A stretch of DNA of 64,000 bases from Flabesymbios commensalis. Lineage: Eukaryota; Annelida; Polychaeta; Terebellida; Flabelligeridae. The translations under genes were made by a program, and so were the position numbers. Below the pieces are notes generated by a model, which saw only the letters and a program-made list of their open reading frames with translations, did not search any database and was not told the origin of the DNA. Positions 44,061 through 56,600 of the stretch are shown one piece after another (position 1 is the stretch's first letter; the number at the start of each line of letters is the position of its first letter). Location: positions 22,936,282-23,000,281 of the forward strand of contig OZ024914.1 of the NCBI GenBank assembly GCA_964017125.1. Reading direction: 5' to 3'.

Positions 44061-44565
44061 GCAATATATATCTACTGACATCTGGTGAGTATTGGACTGT
44101 CATCCCTCATGACCTGACACCTGGTGAGTAGCAATCTCGGTTCCTTATACATGTTATAATTATAGGCCAGGTAGGCCGTATTAATTAAATAATCCCTGTG
44201 CCTACATGTGTCGTATGGATTTAATTATTGCATATTGATTTAAGTATATCACTTGACGTCATTTTTGCAATGCTGTACACAAAATAATTGCTAGATGATT
44301 CAAATTAATTACGTTCATGTAGAAACTTTGAGGCATGATTTCGCTATAATCCGGTTATTCGACTCACCCCATTTGTTGCTGCAGCAGCTGATCATGAAAA
44401 TGTTAATCGATAATGTGATGTTGAGAGATGTGAGAGCTGAGATGCAGTTGTAATAGACGAGTGAAAAACATCTGTGTTTTAGGAACAAACAATGTAATCA
44501 TTTCATATAATCTACATTACATCAACTGCCACTGATTTAAACGAATAATAAACCAAAATCTAAAT

Positions 44566-44654
44566 ATGCCGAAAAGAAAAACAGCGGACTCTGATGAGTC
44601 CAGTGAAGAAACGCTGCCGATTCCAATCCAGACATTTCTATGGCGTCAGACAAG
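44566..44654 (+). CDS. UNC80: UNC80 exon 1 (start codon)
   Basis: MPKRKTADSDESSEETLPI then PIQTFLWRQT; donor GTAGTC after two bases of a codon. TTTTAG at 44478-44483 could be an acceptor for a 5' UTR intron. Confidence 0.9.
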
Positions 44655-47600
44655 GTAGTCTACGTTGGCTATCTACATAGTGTGTAAAGTTTTCTGATCA
44701 TGTATAATAGTCAGACAATGTAGTGCCCTGAGTGTGAACAAAAATTGACCCAAAATTTCTATAAAGCTATCCTATTTATTTAGACTATTATTTATCTGTT
44801 TATATTAGTGGGGGAGACTGGGGCACCTTGAGACGGGGAAAATTTAAACCCCTCTATTAAACATATATTTAATTTTTAAAATAAAACATTTTGATGACAC
44901 TTATGGATACAGCATACAGCATATCAAATTTGGTTGGCAAAATTTAAAATGGCCGCTAAGAAAGGTGTAAAATGTACATCTAAACTTTACTGTTACTTGA
45001 AAAGTCTCAGTTGTCGATAGCTAGTAATTGTTATTGTTAGACAAAATAGCCTAGATGGCATTTGATGATTTGGCATTGTCGGAGCAATTGGCATCAATTG
45101 GCATTTGCTTGCTATACATGCATGCAGCACAATGCCGGGATATCATCTAACATCTAACAGCTGACAGCTACTATTATCATCTATAGTGTGCCATATGATT
45201 ACCTTAATTTTTTTGTAAATTTATAGACCTGTGCTCATGTGCCTATTTGTGCAATAAAATACTTTTACTTGATCACCCTGTTTAAAATATTGTGAATTTA
45301 CTTTCAGTCCATTCATACGGCCCAAGCTTGGAAAGCTGTGTGAAGCCTCTTGTCTGGTGAGTCATGAATTCAGGTCAATCAATATTACATGTGTATTATG
45401 GAGATCTGTTTGATAATTTGTTCTCCATGATATAATGACGATTACATTAATTACAGTATTAGAACAATGATGATTATTTTTGCAAGAAAAAAAAAGTTTT
45501 ACTTTTATACGTTATTTACTCAACTATTTCCATATGTATATAGGCATACAAGCACTTCATCATATATTTATATTTTTTCACTGTACTGCAATCCCATCAC
45601 AATATTGTTCATGCATAGCCCTAGATATGCCTCTTTGTATCTATAGATGTATACAGTCAATGGAGAGGTTTAACCTAGGTAGAACTTTCAGTTACTTGAA
45701 GTTGTGTCTTTACCGCAACCCATAACTTCAAGGCATTGAAAATTCCTTTGATTTGTTATTTTTTTTTAACAGCTGGTCACACAAGGGTTTAAAATATTTT
45801 TTGTTTATTTTCCCAGAAACGTTTATTAATAGTGTATACATTTATTTTTTACAGTCATTTGAACGTGTGCTGGTCCAAAACATTCTGCATGGGCTGTCTC
45901 CAAGCCTGTGTGAAGCCATTAACAGTGTTTCTAGATGGAAACTCATACAGGCAGCTCTTCCTCATGTAATGCACTGTATTAATTCTGTACTTCATGCTCG
46001 TAAAAAAAATTCCCCAGATGCCAAATTTGACTCCAATCAAACCAAGCTCTTGTACACACTTCATTGGATCATACTGGATGCGGCGTCAGAGTGTGAGGAC
46101 GGAGACAATGAGAGGTCAGGTGGAGGACAGACCTTTAATTCATACTTACATTCACTAGACACCATACAGCTGTTTGTTTATCTGTTCGCGCCACTCATTA
46201 GCAGTCTACGAGAAGAAGATTTTCAAAGTTTGAAGCTAGAGAATGGCCTGCGTCTGTGGCAGCCTTTATGGGGTTACCAGCAACCTGATGTGCCGTGTTT
46301 TGGCACCCCAGTCAAAGCGAAGCGTGTGCTGCTCAAGGCACAGCGTGGCCTTCTGAAGGTGAATTTTAACATGGCAAATATCTATATTGGAAAAGGTACA
46401 TCCACAGATAATATATACCTGGGCTTTGATCCTTGCGTAGAAAGTGGCTGTAATAGCAATGGAGCAGGAAGTCCACTTGCCCCGCTTGCACATCTGAGCG
46501 ATATCTGCGCCTTGTCTAATACCACAGCTACTTCAGTAGAGATTGTTTGTGAGAAGTGTGGTAATATCATGCAGAAAAAGGATGGGGGTGATTTGGAATG
46601 TAAATGTGGAGTGAGACGCTCCAGTTTTTTTTCTGGAAGTGACACTCGCAGTTTTCTGCAGCAGCTGGGCTCTCCAGTTGATCGCGACTATATTACCCAG
46701 CGATTACAGAATTGTATGACTCGTCCTACACCCACTGGAGATGTCTTGAGTGCTAGTTACTTTGATGTTGCTGTTTTACGCTGTCTTTTCTGTCAGCAGT
46801 GGGCTGAAGAAGGTGTTTACTGGGCACTGAGATATATCCACCATCGCCTTTTAGAAGTATGTGATGAACGCCAACATGTGGAATACCACAGGGAAAGGAG
46901 CAAGTCTCTCCCAACACCTGACATTCTGACTTCACCTGAAAAAACACCATGTACCCCACCTTCGCCGAGAAGTCCATCTACAATTTCAATGGAGCCCAAC
47001 GCCGATGAAAATCGTTTCAGCTCTATGACAGGACGATACGAGCAAAGAGAGCCGGCATTTAAGAAAATACGCACCAAAAACACCTCACATGCTGATGAAA
47101 TATTTCAGGATAAACATTCTATATCAGTGCAACTAGAACCCCCATCTGAGGGAAACCGTCCATCAACCTCGATGACAAAGCTTTCAGAACGAGATGAGGA
47201 CAGCTATGAAGAGGACAAGGAAAGTGGTGATTCTGCCTCTGATATTATTAGACGTAAAAGCATGCCTGCATTGAGGAGGCATAAGAAGCAGGTGGTTGTG
47301 GAGGATGAAGATGATGACAGTTCCAGTTCAGGACGACAGCCACTGCTCACCAAGGAATCTATCACCAGGACCTTAAGTCTGAAACCTGAACTCCTGAAAA
47401 AGCCAATTATCACCATCACTCAAGACAGTCCTGAGCCCCCCACACGCATGTCAGCCTGGAACAGTAAGCGGCAAAGTATTGCAACAGAGTACACAGACTC
47501 ATCTCATAAACCCCTCACTCTACAGGTTAGTCATTACCCCAGAAAACCAGACAAAGACAGATGCAAGCAACAATGTTAAATTATTGTATTAAGGTTTGTT

Positions 47601-50600
47601 GCAACAACAAATTACAAGCTAAGATTTTAGGAATACTGAAACATGCAAATTTCAAATTAGCGTGGCTGTACTGGCCATGTTTGTACAATTTAAAAGAAAT
47701 GTTAATGATTATCTTTTTTTAAAATATTTTTTCACTCAATCAAATGGGATAATTAAATTTTTAGAAACACTGTTTTAGTGAAGAACCATTTTTTTGCAGA
47801 GAAGCCAGACAGATTCTAACATTTCATATGACGTGAATGAGGAGGTGCAAGAAGTTCCAGGGTCAGTATTTTATATTCTGAAGAACGGAGAGATTAACTA
47901 TCGCATGGTGCTGGATGGGGTACATTCAGTGTCGAGGCGGGAAACAACGACTCGTACATGTGGTGTTCTTCTGAACATTCTGAACTGCCTGATGGACCTC
48001 GGTATCGTGGAGAAACATGAGAAAAACCCAGAGCCTGAAGTATCTGACAAGCAAAAGAAATCTCCTATGACAGTGCTGAAAGAAATTGAGAAAAAGCAGG
48101 AAAAGCCCAATGCCGAACCAGAGAAGGAGAAAAAAACGGCTCACCACATTGCGATGGAGTCACTTGTTAGGTACTTTTACCACCCTCGGCTGTTTGAGTT
48201 TAAAAATTGTATTTCTGATTTGCTTTATGTCATCCCCTTGGTTATGAAAGGGTTTATCTGCCACTTCACAAGTGGCAGATACACATTTTCATATCCAAGG
48301 GGATGAATATCACTGTGTCTTCTCAGTGTGTATTCTCCCTCAAGGACTTAGCAGGAAATGATAAAAGGGAGTCCAAATTTAATTATTGTTGGGCCAGGAC
48401 GGGGTCTGGGGTCCTCCCACAATGCAATTTGGTGGAATCTGGCTATATTTTCTACGTTCAGGCTGAAAAATAGGCCGTCTAAAAGACGGCTCGACGGGTC
48501 TCTGGCTAAGTTCTTGTTCTCCCTTTTATTTCCAAGTTATTATAACATTTGGTTATTTTTACCCACTTGAAGCTATGTCTCACTGTCGCGATTCACAGCT
48601 TCAAGTAATGGTTATTTTTTCTGTTTTGTAAAATTGATGGCAAACCTTTTTAAAACCGGATTTATCAAAGACACCTTTCACATTTGACTCTTTGTTTAAA
48701 CCTCTGAAATACAACATGAAAAACAGTCACTTGAAGTTGTGTCTTGCTGCTGGGATCCACAACTTCAATCAACTGAAAATTATTTGGATTTCCTAAATTA
48801 AAGTCATATATATGTGATGGTGATGGTGCTTAAAAATACAACAGATTTTTTTCTTAGGATATTTCGTATTCTGGGTTGTCCACATGGCTGTGGTGACGGG
48901 TGCCGTGGTGCGGTGGGAGAGGACCTCAGGTTACAGGGTGTGGGCTGCCTTGCTCGTCTGCTCCGCATTCACCCGCCTTATGCTCGTAAGTTTTTGAAGA
49001 ATAGCCTGATGCAGCAATCTCTGCAGGATATCATTGATTTCCTGCATGCTTTCCTTGGATTCTGTGTTGAGCCGTCCTCACAACTCTGCTCCCCTCAAGC
49101 TCCAGGTATGTAAATAGCACCAACATATCAATTTGTGAAAGTCTGCATAAACGATATACTAATTTGTAAATAAATACCATAAAACCCTTGCGGTCCCCAA
49201 CCCTTTAATTGCTAGTGACAATATCTGACATAGTTTGAATAAAATGAGTTTTATCAAAATATGCCACTACTGGTAAACCCTTAACCTACTGATCAAGACT
49301 ATTGTCGTTTTTACCCTGTTTTATTAGTCGACCAAATCACTGATATTGGGGGTGAGATGGGTATTTACTTAGACAGCAAGATTTGTAAATGTTTAATCTC
49401 AAATTAAACTAATATGAGTAATTTTCAACCACTTGAGGTTGTGGATCGCGGTAGCGAGACACAACCTCAAGTGGTTGAAAATTTTATTAAATTACCTTAG
49501 CAGGATAAGTTTTAAGATAAGGCTGTTTTGAGCTTTAATTTGCTATATTTCACTCCAGTATTTGATAAAAGTTGAAAATTTTCACTTACTGTGAGATGTG
49601 AATTACTTAAATGACATATATTAGCTAATTAATAAGATATTACAGGTAACCATTTTGAGGGATCTTAATTTACATGTTTCAGGAAATAAAAAGCATGATA
49701 AAGCCAGTGACAGCTCAGGGTTCACAGGCTACGCCAGTAACTTTGGTAAGCCAGTCGGGGGAGGGAAGGGAGCAGAAGACAAGTTAATCCAACATGTGTT
49801 GAAGCCACTTACAAACAAGATGGTGGAAAGCCGCAAGGAGCTGCACAGTCATGAGAATATTGTGAGTTTTTTCAATGTATATTACTCTATACTGTGTATA
49901 TAAATTTCCTTTGTGTCTTCAAAGAAAGAAAACACTTTTTTAGTGATCATGATATGTGTAAATAATAATAGCCATTTTGAATATTTCAATACCTTGGGAG
50001 AGTATATGTGCCACATGAGCCACATTTACCCTGTCAATCTCAACATTAAGATTTTAAGGCTGTGACTGCCATTTTTCCACAGCTGGTTGTGGAAAAAAAG
50101 ACACTGCCTCCGCCGACTGATAAGACCGAGAGGGGTGTAGGCCATATTCAGCTAGCGCGCTCTGGTGATCACAGTAGAACCATGCGGCCAAAACATGGTG
50201 GTCACTGTGTCAGAGAATTGCGATGTCATCAGGGTCCCTGTAACGGAGAACCACCTTGTCACTTTGGTATTAAAGGGTAGTATCTGACACTTTTCGAAAG
50301 GACAGACCTTACCATTTAATACCAATGTCTATAATTATTCAAATGTTGAGCAAGACAGCCTTTCAATAGGATATTGGGTGGACTATCTTTCATTGGTTTT
50401 AATTTGCGAAATTACGAGGAGATTATGAATTTTCAAATCTTTTTCATTATTATGCACTATTGTGTATTTTTTTCAATTTTTTAGGGTCTTTACTGCGATG
50501 TACGTCAGTTCCTGAATTATGTGAAGGAGGTACATGGTGGTGTGTTCAGACTTGTAGCTCTCAGCGGCCTGCTAGATGCTCTGCCACACCAGCCATGTGG

Positions 50601-53600
50601 GGGTCAACCCAAGCACACCAAAATTATCAGGTATCATATCAATTTGTCAAGGCTATGGATTTCTTGGCGGTAACCCTCAGTGTGATTACGCGTTTTTATT
50701 TGTCCTTCAAATTCAATAAAATTTAACCGTTAAAGCGCTGAATTTTTTTCTGAAAACCTTGGAGGCCAAAGGTTTTTTTCAATTCGAATAAATGTCTTAG
50801 TTAGCTCTTTTCGATTCATTTGAATACCTATGTTATGGGTCTAAGGCCATTATAAATATTTTAATTCTTACAGTGCGGGTATAGATTTAGTCGTCAGAAT
50901 CTGACGTCTACAGACGTCAGATTCTGACGACTAAAGTCTATCCCCGCGCTGTAAGGGTTAAAGAAGAAATGAGCATTAAATTTGCATATTTTTCGATAAA
51001 AATTTGCCCAAGTAAATAGGCCTACGCAATATTTACCCAATTGAAGTTGTGGGTAGCCATACTGAGACACAAATGCAAGTCGGTAAAAATATAAATTTTA
51101 TAACTGTATGGATTAACTGTTAAAACATCAAGCGAATATTTACATTCTTTAAAAATCTAAAACCTGGGTAATTCAGACTTATCGGTCATTTTATGAATGA
51201 TTGTGTTTATAAATACGCTATAAAGATTTTTTTTTGGTGATATGAATGTCTATAACTGGTACAACCTGATAATGTTTCTTTCCTATATTAGACACACCCC
51301 ATCCACTGGAGGTAATTGTAATGATGATAAACAGTCATCAGCCAATGATGAAAATGGTGTTGCTAAAACCAGGCGATCTATTTTTCGAAGAAAACATAGG
51401 AAGGTGGGTTCATTTATTGCTAAATATATATGTGATATGCCATATCAAAACTGACCTTATGTCGAAAGATATAAAATATGGGGTAGTAAGGCTCAGCTTT
51501 CTAGCACATAAAAAAATATAAATATATCTCAAATAGTCTTGGAAAAAGTGTAATTAAATGATTATAATCTTGCAATTTAAGTATTATAATTTACCCTTCT
51601 CATCTAACGCCAGCAATTAGCCTAATGTATCCTATGTGCTTGCATAACATTTCATGTATTAACCTACCATTGATAAAGCATCAAGGCATTAATTGTTTAT
51701 TTATCATTTCTGACTGACTGATGTGTTTGCTTTCTATTCAGGGGCAGAATCTTGTTCCACAAAGTGCTGCGAGTGATTCTGAGATGCTGGATTCAGAAGG
51801 TATGGGAGTGGGACGAGGGAGACTTAGCCCTCGGGTATCTGTCTCTGCCACAGAGGATGAATCCACATCAGGTCCAAGCACACCCAAAAGAAAGTTCAGC
51901 AAATTCAACATTGGTGAATAATTTCTGATCAGTTTTACTTGTTCAGTCTCTTTGATATTTTATTGCATCATTTTTGTGTTTCAATCACTTCAGGTCAAAA
52001 TTTCTGAGACTGACGAGAAATCACTTATAATTTATGTTATAGACTTATTTATCTCATTAACCTTGCTAGTTCAGTTTTGTAGGTTTTGAAGGTAATTTAT
52101 ATCTTCGGTCTGCAAAATACATTTTTTAGCTAAAATATAACAAATATAATTTTTTTTTTGTCACTTCTAGCTGTGGGTCGAGGTAGCTGGCTGAAAACAT
52201 CATGGCCATAGTTATAAGTTGGATACTAACTACATATCTTACATATTGACATTTTTGCATTATCGTTTACTATTACCTGGTGCTCATAACAGTTTGAAAA
52301 TTTGTTGCTCATTTATTTGCAGCGTGGAAAAGAGCAGCTAAATCAGATCACGATGATGATTCTGCCAGTGACGTACCTGGCAGTGAATACAAGAAAGATG
52401 TGAGAACTACAGATTTCCCCCCGACAGAATCCGCTGGTTCCCCATCTACCACAGCAAATAACTCTGGTAATGCAGCGGGCAGCAACGCACGGCAGAAGCC
52501 ACGTATGTCTTTCCGAGCTGCCAGTCAGGCCACTCTCAGCTTCCTCACTGCTCGCAAAAAGATTGAGGATGGACTTCGCAGCTGGAGCAAAAGGAAAATC
52601 AGCAAACGTGGCAGTTTTGATGAAGGTGAAAAAATAGTTTTTCATAAAATAAATAGACTTTTATGATGATTTCAAATAATAAAAAACTCTTTTGTTTTAT
52701 ATAAAAATATTTTAGCGTTTTAATGGTTGCTGCTGAATTGTTTGTTTCTATTCTTCATTTATTTGAAGATCCAATTGCCGACACAATTCCCACCTTCAAA
52801 TGATGAAAAATAGACATCTCCCAAATCAACATATTTGTTTCCCTGTGCATATAGGCCTACCATATTTTAACCCTTTAAGCCCTCATGATGCATTAAAGCA
52901 TCATTTTACATCCCTGAAAACAGACTTAATTCTCCTACAACTGGAGGTTTCAGAATGAAAATTCCCATGAAACTGGTTTAAGAATACATGGCAATTTTCT
53001 TTATTTTTTAAACTGCATCAAATCATCTTCATCCACTACAAGTCGAGAATTGCGACAGCAATTCGCAGCTTGTAGTGGATGAAGATGACAATGGTAAATT
53101 CAGGATTAAAAGGGTTAATAACACTTTATTTGGTTTAAAAATTGTCTGTGTGATTTGACCAGGTGGAAGAAGAGGCTCTCACGAGCAGGGTCAGGGTCGA
53201 AGCACTGAAATCATCATTATACGTGAGAAGAAGCTGATTGATTCTTACGCTGTTAAGTCTGGTATGGTGCGTTTTAATCTGATGCTGGATTGCTGTCACC
53301 CAGGCTCTGTTCCCGACCCGCACCTCGTGGCTGCTCTGTTAGACCTGGTAAAATAATTGTACTTAACCCTCTGCACCCTTTGATCTCATGACTACTTTTT
53401 AACCTTTTAATTAGCTCCTCGAATGATTGTTCACTAGAATGAAATTTGCATTAGTTAGTGAGAGTATAAATGGTTTGTTCTATAAGTTTTTTGTTTCAAG
53501 CTGACAATTATGCCAGCTAGGGTGATGCATCATATAAATATTAATGTTAAAAAACCTACTGTATTATGAATCAAAAACAGTTTTGAAATACATTACTTTT

Positions 53601-56600
53601 AAAGTCTGAGAAATATTTTCAATAGATATAAAAAAAATTCTTTTGTATCAATCACTTTGCCTTGTCTTTGTTGAACACATTACCCTTTTCTTTGTACGTA
53701 GGAAGCTCCTGTTGTAGCTCGGGCTGCCATGCTCCTGGAATGCGCTCATTTTGTCAGTCGGTGTAACCATGGTGACTGGCCTAACTGGATGAAGCTGAAT
53801 TTGCCGGGTTTCCGTCAAGCTGGATTGATGCATAGTCGCTCTCAGCCATCAGGTTACAGACGTAATATCATTCTACAGAGAGCTGCCGGAAGAATGTTTC
53901 ACCAGTGGGGAGAGGTGAGAATTGCTCTCTTCATATAATTCTACCCATTGGATTTGAAAGTGTATCTGGGCCGATACACAGTTTCAATTCAGAGGGGACA
54001 ATATGTGCTATTCTTCAACCCTTAAAGCGCTAAATAAATAATTTAAATTTTCACTCACTTGAAGTTGTGTCTCACAACTTCAAGTGGATGAAAATTTGTT
54101 TAATTAGAAACCAATCATTTTCAAATCATGATGTTAAACTTTCATTTCGTTCCCAATGACAGTGATTTAATCGGCTAATAAATGGCCTAAAAACTAAGAG
54201 GTTTAAGGTTTAACTTACTAGTACCCTTGAACGTTAAATTTAGCTACAGTAGTATTTGAAATTTGCGCCTCCGTGAAGTAATCTTGCTACCAATGGTTAA
54301 AAAATAGCATTTAATTTGTAGATAATAATAGTACCGATTAAGACATATTGCTGATTATGCACACCTTTTTACTTTAATGTTCCATTACACATGCAAAATA
54401 GGTGGTGTTAGCATACATTTATTGTCTTATGTCCTACAGTTTGGTGGTGAAATTTGACTTGTTTCTTACTTCTGAGAAATCACTTACTAGAAATCACAAA
54501 GAAATCACTCAGCTTGCAGATGGTGGTCCCATCTACTGCTCGGCTTCATGTTGGTTTAACCAGTTACACTGATACTTGTCAAGAATCAAACCAGTGTTGA
54601 TTTAATATTTTGCTTATATTTCAGGCTCTAGGAAACCACCTTGCTGATTTACTTGGTGAAGAGACCCCTGACCGATTCACAATTCTACAGCAGGTCAAAG
54701 ATGATAGTCGCAAGCGAGAACTAAGACAGGCAGATGAACATGAAGATTTCCTTGATGAAGGTGACTATATATTCTAGTATAATTATGCAACATTGGATGA
54801 TATTCACTTTTAAATCACTTATTCTTGCAATTGTTTATGACTGTTGATAAGTCATGTTGTTGCTATAATTTGCACTTAATTCTGACATCTTCACTTAACA
54901 TTGAAAAATGTACTGTACCATACCATCTGTATATGTGCCCCATATACACCTCACATAAATGGAAGGGACGATCATGTGACAGTTTTGCAAAGTTAACACT
55001 CTGCCATTTATGAAATGATGATCCATTTGAGGTAGTGTGAGGTGTGTATGAGGCTCAGATATTGGGATTTTAATCAACCCCGCGTGGGAAAGAAAGGCTG
55101 GAGAAAGAAAGGTGAAGTAATTTAATTAGATACTGTGATATTATCATTTGCATTGCCAAAATTGTCCTTGTTTCGGCGAAGTATTTTATTAGTAGCTTGG
55201 TAGCAATATAAAGGTAGAGTGAATGAGAATTTGGTGAAGGTAATAATGGTAATATGTAAACTTGGTAAGTGTGGTGCTTGTGATGGATGATGGTAAAGTG
55301 AGCGAGTTATTGAGAGTTTCTACCTTGGTTGTACACTTCAAAAAGTGAGGGTTGTCATAGCAAGAAGTGCACAACCATAGAGTTATAGAAAGTATATTTA
55401 TATGTGCATAACTACAGGGTGAATGCAAATAACGGAAGGACGGACAATTCCAATACAGTAAAGGTACAGATGATACGGTACGGTACATGAGTGGAGATGC
55501 AAGCTTTAACCCCTACAACGCTATGACCATTATAAATATATTACTCTTTCAGAGCGGGATCTACTTTAAATGTCAGAATCTGACGTTCAAAGATGTCAGA
55601 TTATTTGTGTGATCAGCTTTGCATTTATTTGGAAACATTTGTTTAGCCCTCTTACTACCCAGGATTTTTGTCCATTTTTTTATTCACAGAAATTTTGAAT
55701 AACTTCTGTGATTCCAGCTATAAATTAACTGGAAATTAAAAAAATTCCCAACATTAACCAAAAAGGTCTAAACGTCCTGATTTTAATGGATTGTATATTC
55801 ACTCTCAAATTTATGAATTGTTTTTACCCTTGCCCCGTTGAATAGTCAGTCTGTAATTTTCCTTCATTTTAGGAATGGTGGTAATTTTAAGCAAATTCTT
55901 TATATAAAAAATTGTTCAATTCATCGTGAAATAAGTGTCTTTCATATCAGTGGATATGTTATATTGGGTATTTTCCTAAGCCTTATCATTTTATTCACTT
56001 TGACCTGGGAAGTGTGACAGCAATTGTCACCTCAACGCTAATAAAAATGGGAGGAAGCTGGTTATAACCTGTTTTAAGAAAAGTTTTTTTTTTCAGCCAC
56101 TGTGAACTATACTGGTAATGACTGCCCTTACACACTGAAGCTGATAGCCTGTCAACTGCTTCTGGAGATTACCACCTTTTTGAGAGAGACGTATCAGTAC
56201 GTGCCGCGAGCTCGCCCCATGAGGCGGGATGCACCCTGGGAGAAACCAGTAGCATCCAGACGATGGAGCTCAGCACTCAGCAGTCCTGGCCAATCAGAAC
56301 GCAGTAACTCCCGGTCATCTCAAGGAGAAGTTGCGCATATACCAGGTATGTCCTTTGTTGGGTTTTATGATGTCATAAAAAACAATGTTCTCTGTCACTG
56401 TATTGTACATAAGTAGCGGTTGTATATATGTATAGAGCTCTTCCAGGCTATCTCAGGCTCTGTCTTAAGTTAAATTAGATCAGACATAATATAGCTGATC
56501 ACAAACTTGATATTTATCATTTATCATTAATGTTTTTTAAATAACTGTTGTCTTTTACGTGAAACTGGGAATTGTGTCATCTTCTAATGAAGAAGATAAT

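Noticed and set aside
45855-47419. Antisense frames of 69-88 codons opposite UNC80 exon 3
   Set aside because: Shadows of the real + strand coding exon.
47898-48147. Antisense frames opposite UNC80 exon 4
   Set aside because: Shadows of the coding exon; phenylalanine-rich because the sense strand is lysine/glutamate-rich.
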